Of a stretch of 64,000 nt of DNA, positions 37,647 to 49,977 are shown piece by piece. Within the stretch, counting starts at the first letter, position 1. Every line of letters starts with the position of its first letter. The notes below the pieces were generated by a model. It did no database searches and was not told the DNA's origin. It was given only the letters and a program-made list of their open reading frames with translations. The translations under genes and the position numbers were made by a program. Where the stretch lies: positions 54,483 to 118,482 of the forward strand of contig VENG01000003.1 of the NCBI GenBank assembly GCA_009711705.1, given 5' to 3'. Source of the DNA: Bacillota bacterium (lineage in GTDB: Bacteria > Bacillota > Desulfotomaculia > Desulfotomaculales > VENG01).

Positions 37647-38435
37647 TCAACTTATTATAAACGAGCCTACATAGTAGTATACCAGGGGAGCCCCAAACAG
37701 CATGCTATCAAACCTATCCAGTATCCCCCCGTGACCAGGTATCAGATTTCCGGCATCCTTCACCCCTGCCTCGCGCTTGATTGCCGACTCCACCAGGTCT
37801 CCCACCTGGCCGGCAATAGCCACCAAAACCCCCAGCACAAGTATCATAGATGTTGGCAGAGAAGGGTCAAAGGTGGTAAACAAATAGGCTACCAATAAGC
37901 TGCCCAGGACTCCGAAAAATGCCCCTTCACGGGTTTTTCCGGGACTGATTTTGCGGGCCAGAGGAACCCGTCCCAATTTTTTACCGCCAAAATAGGCAGC
38001 CGTGTCATTGGCCCAAATACAGGCCAACAAAAATGTCAGCCAGAACCAGCCGTGAGGTAAATTACGCAATAAATATATGTAAGTTATCAGTCCTATATAA
38101 ACAGTACTGAAAAAAGTTACGGAGATTGATACCAGAGCATCTTTCTCCGGGGAAAACAATATAGTTAAAAGATAAACTAGTATAAGAGCAGTAAGAGATA
38201 ACAACGAATATGTACTACTATAGGCATACGCCGCAAACAATAGTATCGCGCTGCCCATAAAAGCAGGCCAGTACTTAGGTTCTAATCCGCGGCGAGAAAC
38301 CATTTTAATCATTTCACTTAATCCAACCCAATATATAAGTGCTGTCATTAAAAACAGGTATAACCCACCATACCATACTACAATTATAATCAGTGGAACT
38401 CCCAAAAGTGCACTCGCCAGCCGCTTCCATAACAC
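37647..38435 (-). CDS. cdsA: Phosphatidate cytidylyltransferase
   Basis: It makes CDP-diacylglycerol from phosphatidate and CTP for phospholipid synthesis. Multiple membrane helices precede the C-terminal signature SAIKREAGVKDAGNLIPGHG followed by GILDRFDSMLF. GTG 38435 is used. It lies between uppS and the YtvI-like gene. Confidence 0.95.
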   Translation of the reverse strand: MLWKRLASALLGVPLIIIVVWYGGLYLFLMTALIYWVGLSEMIKMVSRRGLEPKYWPAFMGSAILLFAAYAYSSTYSLLSLTALILVYLLTILFSPEKDALVSISVTFFSTVYIGLITYIYLLRNLPHGWFWLTFLLACIWANDTAAYFGGKKLGRVPLARKISPGKTREGAFFGVLGSLLVAYLFTTFDPSLPTSMILVLGVLVAIAGQVGDLVESAIKREAGVKDAGNLIPGHGGILDRFDSMLFGAPLVYYYVGSFIIS

Positions 38436-38455
38436 TACATTTCACCAACCCACCG

Positions 38456-39235
38456 TTATGAATGTATAAGACCGCCAAAACGTCTTTCCCGGTGCTGAAA
38501 ATCTAGAATTGCCTGCAGAAGTGTAACCTTCTTAAAATCCGGCCACATTACAGACGTTAACCAAAATTCCGTATAAGCCAATTGCCATAATAAAAAATTG
38601 CTTACTCTAAAATCCCCTGCAGGGCGAATAAGAAGGTCAGGGTCAGGCAGCCCTACAGTGTACAGATGATTAGCTAGTGTTTCCTCGTTAATGCTCTCAG
38701 GATCTAATTTTCCTTCTTTGACTTTCTTTGCTATTTTCCGTGCAGCATCAACTAATTCCAGCCGGCCACCGTAATTAAGTGCTATATTTAAGACCAGGCC
38801 TTTGTTGCCACTTGTTTTATTCACCGCAGCTTGCAAAGCCATGCCTGCACTTTCAGGTAACCGGTCAATTCTTCCGATAGGATTAATGCGCACATTATTC
38901 TCATGTAGTTCACGCATTTCATTGTATAAATATTCCACCAGCAGGTCCATCAGCACATTCACTTCTTCCTGCGGGCGTTTCCAATTTTCCGAGGAGAAAG
39001 CATAGACAGTGAGTACTTTTATATGCAGCTCTACACATAGCCTCACTATCTCCCGCAGGGATTCCACCCCGGCCCTGTGCCCTTCTGCTCGGGGCATATT
39101 TTTTTGCATGGCCCAGCGGCCGTTCCCATCCATAATAATAGCAATATGGCAAGGTAAGCCTGAATGATCCAGCTTTTTTTTAAGTTCATTTTCCTTTTCA
39201 TTTATATCAGGGACAGCGAAATTGCTTTCCTTCAC
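38456..39235 (-). CDS. uppS: Isoprenyl transferase (undecaprenyl diphosphate synthase)
   Basis: A cis-prenyltransferase that makes the lipid carrier for cell-wall precursors. HIAIIMDGNGRWAMQ holds the catalytic aspartate, VYAFSSENWKRP the second motif and DLLIRPAGDFRVSNFLLWQ with YTEFWL the C-terminal motifs. An extra N-terminal 28 residues precede the core; GTG 39235 follows AGGGGGC. Confidence 0.95.
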   Translation of the reverse strand: MKESNFAVPDINEKENELKKKLDHSGLPCHIAIIMDGNGRWAMQKNMPRAEGHRAGVESLREIVRLCVELHIKVLTVYAFSSENWKRPQEEVNVLMDLLVEYLYNEMRELHENNVRINPIGRIDRLPESAGMALQAAVNKTSGNKGLVLNIALNYGGRLELVDAARKIAKKVKEGKLDPESINEETLANHLYTVGLPDPDLLIRPAGDFRVSNFLLWQLAYTEFWLTSVMWPDFKKVTLLQAILDFQHRERRFGGLIHS

Positions 39236-39272
39236 TCTGGAGCCCCCTTTTCTTTATTAACACTTAGTAAAC

Positions 39273-39298
39273 AACCCCCTCTGTTTCAGGAGGGGGTT
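39273..39298 (-). terminator. Terminator after the ferredoxin gene
   Basis: AACCCCCTC (39273-39281) pairs with GAGGGGGTT (39290-39298). On the minus strand it is followed by GTTTAC, a short T-tract. It lies just after the ferredoxin stop codon. Confidence 0.65.
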
Positions 39299-39304
39299 AG
39301 GGTA

Positions 39305-39472
39305 TTACTCTTCAATAATCGCCCCAATGGGACATTCATCGATACACGTACCGCACGCTTCGCACTTATCCGCGTCAATGCTGTACTTATCTCCCTCTAC
39401 AATAGCTTCGGTCGGGCAGGACTCTAAACAGGTTCCGCAAGCTTCACATTGATCAGTAATTTTGTAGGCCAT
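39305..39472 (-). CDS. 2[4Fe-4S] ferredoxin
   Basis: A 55-residue bacterial-type ferredoxin, an electron carrier common in anaerobes. Both clusters are plain: CEACGTCLESCP (residues 9-20) and CEACGTCIDECP (38-49), each a CxxCxxCxxxCP. Start MAYKITDQ, end GAIIEE. AGGAGGTG lies upstream at a longer than usual distance (about 13 bases) from ATG 39472, and no nearer start in frame exists. It was read directly from the sequence. It sits between the small gene after frr and uppS, an atypical place, and has its own terminator. Confidence 0.93.
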   Translation of the reverse strand: MAYKITDQCEACGTCLESCPTEAIVEGDKYSIDADKCEACGTCIDECPIGAIIEE

Positions 39473-39501
39473 TTCTTCGAACTGGCACCTCCTTTCACCA
39501 T

Positions 39502-39687
39502 TTATTCCCTGGCAACTGTTAAGACTCCCCTTCCAGGGGAAGTTTGTAGAAACCGCAATACCCTTGGCCTACCCTGAGATTGATCACCCGGAGCTTTAGT
39601 ATAAATAATTTTTACATCCCAACCAGTTTCATTGCAATGAACGATTGCTTCGTCCAAGGTTAGGGCCAAAACATCTGGCTGTTTCAC
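39502..39687 (-). CDS. PASTA-like small conserved protein after frr
   Basis: A 61-residue protein (MKQPDVLALTLDEAIVHCNETGWDVKII...) with the helix-plus-strands look of a single PASTA-like unit ending in RVLRFLQ and VLTVARE. GTG 39687 follows AGAGGGTTTT. It sits 12 bases after frr and before the ferredoxin gene. Function is unknown; similar short genes near frr occur in clostridia from memory, which I could not check. Confidence 0.65.
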   Translation of the reverse strand: MKQPDVLALTLDEAIVHCNETGWDVKIIYTKAPGDQSQGRPRVLRFLQTSPGRGVLTVARE

Positions 39688-39699
39688 TATAAAACCCTC

Positions 39700-41035
<1,336 letters not shown>

Positions 41036-41078
41036 TCAATGAAGACCTAATTAAACCGAAAAATTAACAGACAAATTA

Positions 41079-41732
41079 CTACTTATTAACGGCTGCCATC
41101 ACTTCATCGGCAAAGTCGTCTTTTTTCTTCTCTTTACCTTCACCCAACTCATAACGCGTGAAACGCCTGATGGATATATTTTCACCAATCTTGGCAATCT
41201 TTTCATTTACTAATTGCTCCACTGTCATGTCGGTATCCTTGATGAAAGGTTGTTCCAACAGACAAGTCTCTTTAAAGTACTTATCTATGCGGCCCTCAAC
41301 CATTTTATCAATAATCTTTTCAGGCTTACCTTCGTTTTGGGCCTGTACCCGCAAAATTTTCTTTTCCTTTTCTACCATTTCCTGAGGCACTTCATTGCGT
41401 GATACATATTGAGGGTTTGCTGCCGCCACTTGCATAGCCACATCACGCACAAATTGCTTAAATTCATCCGTTTTACCTACAAAATCAGTTTCACAATTAA
41501 CTTCAACTAAAACTCCGATACGGCCATTACCGTGAATATAGGAATCAACCAATCCTTCTGCGGTCACCCTACCTGCCTTTTTGGCTGCCTGGGCCAAACC
41601 TTTTTCCCGCAAGAAATCTTTTGCCTTTTCCATATCTCCAGCGGTTTCTTGCAGGGCTTTTTTGCAGTCCATCATACCGCAACCGGTACTTTCCCGTAAC
41701 TCTTTAACCATGCTTGCTGTAATTTCTGCCAT
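41079..41732 (-). CDS. tsf: Elongation factor Ts
   Basis: The guanine nucleotide exchange factor for EF-Tu. [29 protein letters not shown] and the [10 protein letters not shown] core motif are diagnostic. At 217 residues it is the short form usual in Firmicutes and thermophiles. GGGAGG precedes the ATG. Confidence 0.97.
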   Translation of the reverse strand: MAEITASMVKELRESTGCGMMDCKKALQETAGDMEKAKDFLREKGLAQAAKKAGRVTAEGLVDSYIHGNGRIGVLVEVNCETDFVGKTDEFKQFVRDVAMQVAAANPQYVSRNEVPQEMVEKEKKILRVQAQNEGKPEKIIDKMVEGRIDKYFKETCLLEQPFIKDTDMTVEQLVNEKIAKIGENISIRRFTRYELGEGKEKKKDDFADEVMAAVNK

Positions 41733-41816
41733 AGTTCAAACCTCCCTAATACCACCATTTTCCTTTATAATTAAATATTATATCCAAAAATTAATTTTAC
41801 CAAAACTCACATGCAG

Positions 41817-41850
41817 AAAAAAGGCAGGGGCTGCCCCAAGGCCGGTCCCC
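41817..41850 (-). terminator. Partial terminator between rpsB and tsf
   Basis: On the minus strand GGGGCAGCCCCTGCC is followed by TTTTTT, forming a short stem after rpsB. In this position it would reduce but probably not stop transcription into tsf. Confidence 0.55.
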
Positions 41851-41863
41851 CACCGTTTTTGTA

Positions 41864-42568
41864 CTATTCGGCAACTGCAACCTGCTCTCCCTGTTTGCCT
41901 TCCAACACAGCGTCAGCCATTTTGGAGGTCAATAACCTGACAGCCCGGATTGCATCATCATTACCGGGAATGACATAGTCAATCTCATCAGGGTCACAGT
42001 TTGTATCTACAATCGCGATAATAGGGATCCCCAACTTGCGCCCTTCTGCAACTGCGATACGCTCTTTACGCGGATCTATAACGAATATAGCTGCAGGCAG
42101 CTTCTTCATCATTTTAATGCCACCTAAAAACTTATGCAGCCTTTCTTTCTCATGCAACAATTCGGCTACTTCCTTTTTGGGTAGCAGCGCCATTGTCCCT
42201 TCCTCTTCCATACGTTCCAGCTCATGCAAACGATCAATACGCTTACGAATGGTCTGGAAGTTTGTTAGCATTCCGCCCAGCCAGCGCTGGTTTACAAAAA
42301 ACATACCGCACCGCTCTGCTTCTTCCTTTACAGAGTGCATGGCTTGTTTTTTGGTTCCCACAAAAAGAACAGACTCACCTTCCGCCGCGAGGCGCCTTAC
42401 AAAGTTATAAGCCTCGTCCACCTTCTTAACGGTTTTCTGCAGGTCAATAATGTAGATACCGTTACGGTCAGTGAAAATGTAGGAAGCCATTTTAGGATTC
42501 CAACGCCGGGTTTGGTGTCCGAAATGCACACCTGCCTCCAGCAGTTGCTTCATGGTTATGACAGCCAC
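41864..42568 (-). CDS. rpsB: 30S ribosomal protein S2
   Basis: A small-subunit protein. The start [27 protein letters not shown] and LWVGTKKQ-like FVGTKKQA are typical; 234 residues. GTG 42568 behind GGAGGAGGTG is chosen; the ORF extends two codons further upstream. Downstream is tsf; a promoter lies 115 bases upstream. Confidence 0.96.
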   Translation of the reverse strand: MAVITMKQLLEAGVHFGHQTRRWNPKMASYIFTDRNGIYIIDLQKTVKKVDEAYNFVRRLAAEGESVLFVGTKKQAMHSVKEEAERCGMFFVNQRWLGGMLTNFQTIRKRIDRLHELERMEEEGTMALLPKKEVAELLHEKERLHKFLGGIKMMKKLPAAIFVIDPRKERIAVAEGRKLGIPIIAIVDTNCDPDEIDYVIPGNDDAIRAVRLLTSKMADAVLEGKQGEQVAVAE

Positions 42569-42682
42569 ATGCACACCTCCTCCCTGGTTTTTCCTCCGCC
42601 ACCTTCACATTTACAGGAACCCCGCCGCAAGGCGCGGCACCCCCCGTAAAATCCGGCAACGTGTGTATTTTACACCGGATTG

Positions 42683-42711
42683 ATTCTAACACAATCTTTG
42701 CCAGGGTGCAA
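42683..42711 (-). promoter_or_regulatory. SigA promoter of the rpsB operon
   Basis: On the minus strand TTGCAC (42706-42711) and TAGAAT (42683-42688) are 17 bases apart, between the codY terminator and rpsB. The leader of about 105 bases is G/C-rich and can fold, which could house S2 autoregulation; I identified no specific motif. Confidence 0.7.
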
Positions 42712-42728
42712 GAAAAAGATAAATAAAA

Positions 42729-42754
42729 AAACCACAGCCTGCGCTGTGGTTTTG
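42729..42754 (-). terminator. Terminator of the xerC-hslVU-codY operon
   Basis: An 11-bp stem, AAAACCACAGC with its complement, and loop CTGC. The minus strand continues with a T-run. It lies ten bases past the codY stop. Confidence 0.88.
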
Positions 42755-42763
42755 TTTTTGCGC

Positions 42764-43549
42764 CTAATGTTGTTTCATCCGATCCAGCTCTTCCAACAGC
42801 CGGTCATTCAATACTTTAATAAAGGTACCTTTCATGCCCAGAGACTTCGATTCGATGACCCCGGCACTTTCAAACTTGCGCAGAGCATTAACAATAACTG
42901 ACCTGGTTATGCCCACCCGGTCAGCGATCTTACTGGCCACCAGAAGGCCTTCATCGCCCTCCAGTTGATCAAAAATATGCTGCACAGCATCAAGTTCCGA
43001 GTACGATAATGTTCCCAGAGCTATTTGCACCGCGGCCCGCTTACGGGCCTCTTCTTCCATTCTGTCAGCCCTGGCCCGCAAAATCTCCATACCAACTACA
43101 GTGGAACCGTACTCACCCAGAACCAGATCCTCATCGTTAAAGTTTTTATCAAACTTTGCCAATACCAGAGTTCCCAAACGGGAGCCGGCACCCACAATAG
43201 GTACAACCGTGGTTACCTTATTGTTAAACTTACAAGGTGTTTGGTGGTGAAATGCACAAGCATTTCCTGCCTGACAGAAGTTAGCGTGAGTCTCATTAAT
43301 ACTTAAAAGGTATTCATTATAATCCTGAGGAAAACCTGCTGGGGATTCCACAAATTCCTGCATTACCTCGCAGGTAAAACCTTTTAAATAATTATAGCCT
43401 AATGGCTTACCACGTCGGTCAATAATATATACACTACACTCAATGTTATCACTGAGAATAGCAGCAATTTCTTTATAATCCACTGGATAACCCGCGGACT
43501 TTTGTAATAATTTATTGATGGAACGTGTTTTTTCTAGCAAATCGCGCAT
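42764..43549 (-). CDS. codY: GTP/branched-chain amino acid-sensing repressor CodY
   Basis: A global regulator of nutrient-limited gene expression. The N-terminal GAF domain binds isoleucine/valine ([13 protein letters not shown] ... [11 protein letters not shown]). The C-terminal winged helix carries [20 protein letters not shown], followed by [22 protein letters not shown], the near-invariant CodY recognition helix. At 261 residues it is full length. It is last in the xerC-hslV-hslU-codY operon, as in Bacillus. No CodY box was recognised nearby. Confidence 0.97.
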   Translation of the reverse strand: MRDLLEKTRSINKLLQKSAGYPVDYKEIAAILSDNIECSVYIIDRRGKPLGYNYLKGFTCEVMQEFVESPAGFPQDYNEYLLSINETHANFCQAGNACAFHHQTPCKFNNKVTTVVPIVGAGSRLGTLVLAKFDKNFNDEDLVLGEYGSTVVGMEILRARADRMEEEARKRAAVQIALGTLSYSELDAVQHIFDQLEGDEGLLVASKIADRVGITRSVIVNALRKFESAGVIESKSLGMKGTFIKVLNDRLLEELDRMKQH

Positions 43550-43571
43550 ACTAGTATCGCCCCTTTTTATT

Positions 43572-44957
43572 CTAGAGAATATAGCGACTAAGGTCTTGAT
43601 TCATTACGACTTCGCTGAGTTTATTGTTTACATACTCTTTATTAATCGCAAATGACTGTCCACTCAGCTCGGGAGCCTCAAAAGAAAGGTCCTCTAATAA
43701 CTTTTCCATAATTGTCTGTAAACGCCTAGCGCCTATGTTTTCAGTCTGCTCATTAACAGTATACGCGATTTTTGCTATTTCGACAAGAGAATTTTGTGAA
43801 AACTTAATCTCAAGCCCTTCTGTGGCCAGCAATGCGGTATATTGTTTGATTAATGCATTTTTGGGTTCGACTAAAATCTGCAAAAAATGCTCCTCAGTGA
43901 GACTTTGCAATTCTACTCTGATGGGAAACCTTCCCTGCAGCTCAGGAATCAAATCAGAAGGTTTTGACATATGAAAAGCGCCGGCCGCAATAAAAAGAAT
44001 GTGATCAGTCTTCACCGGCCCGTATTTAGTTACCACAGTAGAACCTTCCACCACAGGAAGGATATCACGCTGCACACCACCCCGAGAAACATCTGCCCCG
44101 GCACCTGAATCATTGACTGCAATTTTATCAATTTCATCCAGAAAAATTATTCCCTGTTCTTCCACTTTGGTCACGGCTTCTGCTTTAACCTCATCCATGT
44201 CGATCAGGTTTTGTGCCTCTTGCTGGGCCAGAATTTTCCTTCCCTCACTTACTGTAACCCTTCTTTTGCGTTTCTTTTTAGGCATCAGACCTCCAAGCAT
44301 ATCCTGCATATTTATTCCCATTTCCTCATATCCGGAACCGTTAAACACTTCTAACATAGAAGGTGAGCCTTCCTCAACCTCTACTTCCACATATTCCTTT
44401 TCTAATTCTCCACGGGCCAGCTTTTCCCTTACACTTTCCCGCTCAAAATTAACACGCTGCTTCATTTGCTGATCAGACGTATCTTCATCCTGGTTTTGCC
44501 ACCCACTAAAAATCATTTCCAGGGGATTTTTGGCGGCAGATTTGTCACCCGGCATAGGTGCCAGAAGTTCCACCAATCTTTCTTCCGCCAATTTGATGGC
44601 CTTTTCCTCTACTTTACTCATTTTCTCCTGCTTAATCATGCGCACCGCAGTTTCCACCAGGTCACGCACCATCGACTCCACATCTCTTCCTACATACCCC
44701 ACTTCTGTAAACTTGGTTGCCTCCACTTTCACAAAGGGAGCATGAACAAGCTTCGCCAGCCTACGGGCAATCTCGGTTTTTCCCACGCCGGTGGGGCCGA
44801 TCATCAGTATGTTTTTGGGCAGTACCTCCTCCTGTAGGTCCTGGGGGAGGTTGCTGCGGCGGTATCTGTTACGCAGCGCAATGGCTACCGCCTTTTTAGC
44901 TTCTTTTTGACCGATAATGTACTTATTGAGCTCTTCTACAATCTCTCTTGGAGTCAT
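43572..44957 (-). CDS. hslU: ATP-dependent protease ATPase subunit HslU (ClpY)
   Basis: The AAA+ unfoldase of the HslVU protease. Walker [10 protein letters not shown] and Walker [11 protein letters not shown] flank a long intermediate domain; sensor and C-terminal helices follow, ending SRYIL, the tail that docks into HslV. ATG 44957 has GAGGTG six bases upstream. It lies between hslV and codY. Confidence 0.96.
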   Translation of the reverse strand: MTPREIVEELNKYIIGQKEAKKAVAIALRNRYRRSNLPQDLQEEVLPKNILMIGPTGVGKTEIARRLAKLVHAPFVKVEATKFTEVGYVGRDVESMVRDLVETAVRMIKQEKMSKVEEKAIKLAEERLVELLAPMPGDKSAAKNPLEMIFSGWQNQDEDTSDQQMKQRVNFERESVREKLARGELEKEYVEVEVEEGSPSMLEVFNGSGYEEMGINMQDMLGGLMPKKKRKRRVTVSEGRKILAQQEAQNLIDMDEVKAEAVTKVEEQGIIFLDEIDKIAVNDSGAGADVSRGGVQRDILPVVEGSTVVTKYGPVKTDHILFIAAGAFHMSKPSDLIPELQGRFPIRVELQSLTEEHFLQILVEPKNALIKQYTALLATEGLEIKFSQNSLVEIAKIAYTVNEQTENIGARRLQTIMEKLLEDLSFEAPELSGQSFAINKEYVNNKLSEVVMNQDLSRYIL

Positions 44958-44993
44958 TATATACACCTCATCAATTAAGCGCCGGTTTGGCGC

Positions 44994-45524
44994 CTATAAT
45001 TCTTCCACCGTTATCCAATCATTGGTGTAAACACAGATATCCGCGGCTACCTGCAAAGCTTCCCTAACTATATCCGGCGCCGGAAGGTCAGTGTTTTTGA
45101 CCAGCACCCGGGCGGCTGCAAGGGCGTAGGAGCCGCCGGAGCCAACGGCCACAATTCCGTCATCAGGTTCGATAACTTCTCCGCTCCCGCTAATCACAAG
45201 CAGGTAGTTTTCGTTAGCCACAATGAGTAAAGCCTCCAGGCGCCGCAGCATTTTATCTAAACGCCACTCCTTGGCCAACTCCACTGCCGCCCGCTGCAAA
45301 TTGCCGTGGTAGGCCTCCAGTTTCCCCTCAAACTTTTCAAAAAGAGTGAAGGCATCGGCAACCGATCCCGCAAAACCGGCCAACACACTATCTTTATAAA
45401 GACGTCTTACCTTTTTGGCCCTATGCTTTAAAATGGTATTTTCGCCGAAAGTCACCTGACCATCACCGGCCACAGCCACTTTATTGTCTTTTTTAACCGC
45501 TACAATGGTAGTTCCGTGAAACAT
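44994..45524 (-). CDS. hslV: ATP-dependent protease subunit HslV (ClpQ)
   Basis: The proteasome-like threonine protease of HslVU. The mature N-terminus would be TTIVAVKKD after removal of a MFHG leader, with the catalytic threonine at position 5; Bacillus ClpQ instead uses serine. The [31 protein letters not shown] and [13 protein letters not shown] motifs fit. Full length at 176 residues. Confidence 0.96.
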   Translation of the reverse strand: MFHGTTIVAVKKDNKVAVAGDGQVTFGENTILKHRAKKVRRLYKDSVLAGFAGSVADAFTLFEKFEGKLEAYHGNLQRAAVELAKEWRLDKMLRRLEALLIVANENYLLVISGSGEVIEPDDGIVAVGSGGSYALAAARVLVKNTDLPAPDIVREALQVAADICVYTNDWITVEEL

Positions 45525-45553
45525 ATAAAAGTCCCCTTCCCCCAGCCGAACAA

Positions 45554-46465
45554 CTAAGCCCTTGGGTGTGCCTTCTTATATTCTTGCCTGAGCCTCTCCC
45601 GCGTAACATGGGTATATATTTGAGTGGTGGACAGGCGCACGTGGCCCAACAACTCCTGTACCGCCCTTAAGTCCGCACCGTTATCCAACAGGTGGGTGGC
45701 AAAACTGTGTCTCAAAGTATGTGGGCTTATGCCTCTCTGGGCACTCATTTTTTTTACGTACCCGGATAGTACATTCCTAACCCCGCGATCAGTCAGCCTA
45801 CCACCACGGTAATTTAGAAAAAGAGCTGCGTCAATACTGGACGAGTCTTTTGATTTTTGTAATTTATGCCGTACCTCTAGATAATCTTCCAAAGCAGCCC
45901 GGGCGTAGGAGCCAAATGGTACTATTCTCTCCTTACTACCTTTGCCCAAAACCTTTACTGTTTGGGCATTGAAGTCAACATCAGACATATCCAGGCCAAC
46001 TAACTCCCCTACCCTTATCCCAGCTGCATATAGTATTTCCAATATAGCCAAGTCCCGCAAACCTAAAGGCTTGTCCCGGTCAGGCATGGACATCAACATA
46101 CGTGCTTCATCTGCATATAAAAACCCTGGTAATTTGCGCCCTTGCTTGGGTAAAGACAGGCGCCGGGCAGGATTTTGATCAAAACTTCCCGCACGGTTCA
46201 AAAAGCGATAAAATGTTCTCCAGGCGGCAAGCCTGCGGGCCATAGTAGCACGCGACAGTCCCCTGGCCCGCAAGTGACCCAGATACTGGCGCAATAGGGT
46301 ATAATCAAGCTCCCCGGGGCTTAATTCCAAGTCTTTCTTTTGCAAAAGCTCCGTGAAAAAAGATATCCCGTCCCATAGATCTCTTTGGTAACTATCAAGG
46401 GTGCGGGGTGAATAATTCCTTTCCACTTCGAGATAAGTCATAAATGAGTCCATATAATTATACAT
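45554..46465 (-). CDS. xerC: Tyrosine recombinase XerC
   Basis: It resolves chromosome dimers at dif. The N-terminal SAM-like domain ([23 protein letters not shown]) and the catalytic domain with R ([12 protein letters not shown]), K ([11 protein letters not shown]), HxxR ([20 protein letters not shown]) and Y (QIYTHV) are all present. ATG 46465 has AGGAA at proper spacing; another in-frame ATG lies at 46474. First gene before hslV, the usual codV position. Confidence 0.93.
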   Translation of the reverse strand: MYNYMDSFMTYLEVERNYSPRTLDSYQRDLWDGISFFTELLQKKDLELSPGELDYTLLRQYLGHLRARGLSRATMARRLAAWRTFYRFLNRAGSFDQNPARRLSLPKQGRKLPGFLYADEARMLMSMPDRDKPLGLRDLAILEILYAAGIRVGELVGLDMSDVDFNAQTVKVLGKGSKERIVPFGSYARAALEDYLEVRHKLQKSKDSSSIDAALFLNYRGGRLTDRGVRNVLSGYVKKMSAQRGISPHTLRHSFATHLLDNGADLRAVQELLGHVRLSTTQIYTHVTRERLRQEYKKAHPRA

Positions 46466-46491
46466 TTGTACCATTTCCTATCCAAACTGTT

Positions 46492-47817
46492 TTAATCCCC
46501 TACTTGCTCCTCCCATGCTTCCAATGATACTCCCAATGCTGCTAAAGCTCTGTCCGCGATCATCTTATTGCGCTGTTTTTTATCACGAATTTTCTTCCCT
46601 AAAGCAGGCAGCAAACCGAAAGTTATGTTCATGGGCTGAAAATGTCTGGAGTTAGCGGTAGTAATATATTGGGCCAGCGCGCCATGAGCTGTTTCCGGGG
46701 GGAAAACTACCGCACTTTTGCCCTGGGCCAGCCTGGATGCATTCAAACCTGCAACCAATCCGGAAGCAGCAGATTCCACATAACCCTCTACTCCGGTCAT
46801 TTGACCGGCCAGCAGCAGGTCTTTTTGCCTCCGGCACTGGTAAGTGGGCTCTAACAGGCTGGGAGAATTAATATATGTATTTCGATGCATCACACCGAAC
46901 CTTACAAATTCCGCATTTTCCAAGCCGGGAATCAATTTAAAAACTCTCTCTTGCTCTCCCCACTTAAGATGAGTTTGAAAACCCACCATGTTATAAAGAG
47001 TCCCCTGGGCATTATCCTGGCGAAGCTGCACCACAGCATATGGCTGCTTACCTGTGCGCGGATCGATAAGGCCCACAGGCTTTAATGGCCCAAACCGAAT
47101 AGTGTCCGGACCCCGGGCGGCCATAACTTCAATAGGCATGCACCCTTCGAAATTTACTTCTTGTTCAAATCCTTTTCTCGGGGCTCTTTCCGCTGCCAGC
47201 ATGGCATAGACAAAATGCTCATATTCTTCTTTATTCATAGGGCAGTTAAGATATGCCGCCTCCCCTTTATTATAGCGGGATGACCAAAAGGCCACATCTT
47301 TATTGATTGATTCTAAGGTCACTATGGGTGCTACTGCATCATAAAAATAAAGATATTCCTCTCCGGTGATTGTTCTCAAACCGGCTGCCATATTATCTGA
47401 GGTTAGAGGTCCGGTGGCCAGCACAACTAAACCGTCAGGAATAGTAGAAATTTCTTCCCTGTGAATGACCACCTGCGGGTGCTGGGACAATTTTTCTGTC
47501 ACAGCACCCGCAAACCCGTCCCTGTCTACAGCCAAAGCACCCCCTGCAGGCACCCTGTTGCTGTCAGCGCAGTCCATAATCAGGGAATCCATGCGGCGCA
47601 TTTCCTCTTTTAACAGACCCACAGCATTCTCCAGGGCTGCCGCCCGCAGCGAATTACTGCAAACCAATTCTGCAAAATTACCGGTGTGGTGGGCAGGCGT
47701 CTTTTTTTGCGGCCGCATTTCGTACAGGTGAACTTCCAATCCCCGCTTAGCGGCCTGCCATGCCGCTTCTGAGCCTGCAAGCCCTGCCCCCACTACCTTC
47801 ACAACTTTTGTTTCCAT
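46492..47817 (-). CDS. trmFO: Folate-dependent tRNA (m5U54) methyltransferase TrmFO
   Basis: A flavoprotein that methylates U54 of tRNA with methylenetetrahydrofolate. The FAD motif [13 protein letters not shown] at the start, [24 protein letters not shown] and [19 protein letters not shown] [19 protein letters not shown] are diagnostic; 441 residues. The ATG directly follows the topA stop codon with GGAG in its end. Confidence 0.95.
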   Translation of the reverse strand: METKVVKVVGAGLAGSEAAWQAAKRGLEVHLYEMRPQKKTPAHHTGNFAELVCSNSLRAAALENAVGLLKEEMRRMDSLIMDCADSNRVPAGGALAVDRDGFAGAVTEKLSQHPQVVIHREEISTIPDGLVVLATGPLTSDNMAAGLRTITGEEYLYFYDAVAPIVTLESINKDVAFWSSRYNKGEAAYLNCPMNKEEYEHFVYAMLAAERAPRKGFEQEVNFEGCMPIEVMAARGPDTIRFGPLKPVGLIDPRTGKQPYAVVQLRQDNAQGTLYNMVGFQTHLKWGEQERVFKLIPGLENAEFVRFGVMHRNTYINSPSLLEPTYQCRRQKDLLLAGQMTGVEGYVESAASGLVAGLNASRLAQGKSAVVFPPETAHGALAQYITTANSRHFQPMNITFGLLPALGKKIRDKKQRNKMIADRALAALGVSLEAWEEQVGD

Positions 47818-49977
47818 TTAAACACTCCATTTTACCGAATCGTTCTGCCAGGAATTTTTTGCTTTTCCCTGTGACTTCTTTTTACTAGTCTTAGTTTTTT
47901 TGTTTTCATCTTGCACCTTACACTGCTTATTAATACACTGGTAAGTTTCATTACCCCGCTTGGTCTTTTTAACCATCATGCTCCCACAGTCCGGACATTT
48001 TCGTGCAGTAGGCTCATCCCAGGTTACAAATTCACAATTAGGGTAATTATTACACCCGTAAAATTTACGCCCCTTTTTGCTGCGTCTAATCACCATTTCA
48101 CCACTGCATTCCGGACATTCTACACCGGTGGGCTCCAGTAAAGGTTTTGTATACCTGCATTCAGGAAAACCGGGACAGGCTAAAAACTTACCGTAGCGCC
48201 CCATCTTAATAACCAAATTCTTGCCGCATTCTTCGCATATTTCATCGGTTACTTCATCAGCTATTTCTACTTTTCCAATTTCTTCGTCTGCCTTTTCCAG
48301 GTCTTTTTGGAACGGGCGGTAGAAAGTCTCTAAAATCTTAACCCAATCTAATTCGCCCTCTTCGACATTGTCTAAATTATCTTCCATGGCCGCGGTAAAT
48401 TCCACATCGAGTACATTAGGAAAGTATTCTTGCAATAATTCAACAACCAGGGTCCCAAGTTCAGTGGGAAAGAACTTTTTCTCTTCCCTGACCACATAGC
48501 CACGCTTGAGAATGGTATCTACAATGGGGGCATAGGTGCTAGGCCGCCCAATACCCTTTTCTTCTAAAATCTTGACCAGGGTGGCGTCAGTATACCGGGG
48601 GGGTGGCTGCGTGAAATGCTGCTCCGGAACAAGGGAAATCAACTTGAGCTTATCCTTTTCTGTTAATTCCGGCAGCAACTTGTTGTCATCGTTATCCTTC
48701 GGCTTATCAGTTGCCTCGGTATATACTTTCATAAAACCCGGGAATTTAACCACAGAGCCGGTTGCCCGGAAGGTATAGTTTCCTGCCGTAATATCTACGC
48801 TTGTGGTATCAATAATCGCAGCGCTCATCAGGCTGGCCACAAACCGTTCCCATATTAAGCGATACAAGCGTAATTGATCCCTACTCAGAAATTGTTTTAA
48901 AAAAGCCGGGTCCTTGTAGACAGATGTAGGCCTAATGGCCTCGTGGGCATCCTGTATTTTTCCTTTTTTAGCTTTTTCCTTGCGTTTTTCTTTGGGCACA
49001 TACTCTTCACCAAAATTCTCGCCAATGTAAGCTTGCGCTTCTTCTTTTGCCGTCGGTGATACCCTGGTGGAATCAGTACGAATATAAGTAACCAATCCCG
49101 CCGGGCCTTCTTTACCTAAATCAATACCCTCATAAAGCTGCTGTGCTACCATCATTGTTTTTCTCGCCGTAAAATTCAATTTTCGGTAAGCTTCTTGCTG
49201 CAGACTACTGGTTGTAAAAGGAGCAGCGGGGTTCCGCTTCCTTTCTTTTTTGGTAACCTTGTCAACAATATAGTCTGCCTGGTCCAGATCTTTGGTGATT
49301 TGCTCCATTTTCTCTTGATTGGGTACTTCAGCCTTTTTGCCTTTAATTTTATGAAGCTTGGCCTCAAAAGACTTGCGGCCTTTGGACAGCTTGGAAATAA
49401 GCGTCCAGTATTCCTGGGGCTCAAACTTACTGATTTCTTCTTCCCTATCATTAATAAGCTTCATAGCAACAGATTGCACACGGCCGGCACTAAGACCCTT
49501 TTTGATCTTTCGCCAGAGCAGTGGGCTTAGATTATACCCCACCAAACGATCTAAAATGCGCCTGGCTTGCTGGGCATTCACCCGGTTTTGGTCAATAGGC
49601 CGGGGCTCTTTGACAGCCTGCTTGACGGCCTGCTTGGTAATTTCGTTAAACTCAATGCGGCATGCCCCGCCCTCATCCATATTGAGAGCATTGGCCAAAT
49701 GCCAGGCAATGGCTTCACCTTCCCGGTCAGGGTCAGCAGCTAAAAGAACCTTATCGACCTTTTTAACCGCCGACTTTAATTCCTTGATAATCTCCCCTTT
49801 TCCACGGATGGTAATATATTTGGGTTTAAAATGATCGTCAGTATCAACACCAAACTGGCTCTTGGGGAGATCACGCACGTGTCCCATGGAGGCTTTTATA
49901 GTATAATTCTTGCCTAAAAATTTGGTTAAACTCTTAGCTTTTGCCGGAGATTCCACGATAACTAGTGTCTTACCCAA
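47818..49977 (-). CDS. topA: DNA topoisomerase I
   Basis: A type IA topoisomerase relaxing negative supercoils. The Toprim domain starts KTLVIVESPAKAKSLTKFLG and has AADPDREGEAIAWHLA; the catalytic tyrosine lies in TYIRTDSTRVS. Three C-terminal zinc-finger motifs follow (CEECGKNLV, CPECSGEMV, CPDCGSMMV). TTG 49977 is chosen with GGGGTGA upstream, giving 719 residues; a GTG three codons earlier is possible. Between dprA and trmFO. Confidence 0.95.
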   Translation of the reverse strand: MGKTLVIVESPAKAKSLTKFLGKNYTIKASMGHVRDLPKSQFGVDTDDHFKPKYITIRGKGEIIKELKSAVKKVDKVLLAADPDREGEAIAWHLANALNMDEGGACRIEFNEITKQAVKQAVKEPRPIDQNRVNAQQARRILDRLVGYNLSPLLWRKIKKGLSAGRVQSVAMKLINDREEEISKFEPQEYWTLISKLSKGRKSFEAKLHKIKGKKAEVPNQEKMEQITKDLDQADYIVDKVTKKERKRNPAAPFTTSSLQQEAYRKLNFTARKTMMVAQQLYEGIDLGKEGPAGLVTYIRTDSTRVSPTAKEEAQAYIGENFGEEYVPKEKRKEKAKKGKIQDAHEAIRPTSVYKDPAFLKQFLSRDQLRLYRLIWERFVASLMSAAIIDTTSVDITAGNYTFRATGSVVKFPGFMKVYTEATDKPKDNDDNKLLPELTEKDKLKLISLVPEQHFTQPPPRYTDATLVKILEEKGIGRPSTYAPIVDTILKRGYVVREEKKFFPTELGTLVVELLQEYFPNVLDVEFTAAMEDNLDNVEEGELDWVKILETFYRPFQKDLEKADEEIGKVEIADEVTDEICEECGKNLVIKMGRYGKFLACPGFPECRYTKPLLEPTGVECPECSGEMVIRRSKKGRKFYGCNNYPNCEFVTWDEPTARKCPDCGSMMVKKTKRGNETYQCINKQCKVQDENKKTKTSKKKSQGKAKNSWQNDSVKWSV

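Noticed and set aside
42569..43560. CodY-binding boxes near codY
   Set aside because: No convincing AATTTTCWGAAAATT-like sequence was found by eye.
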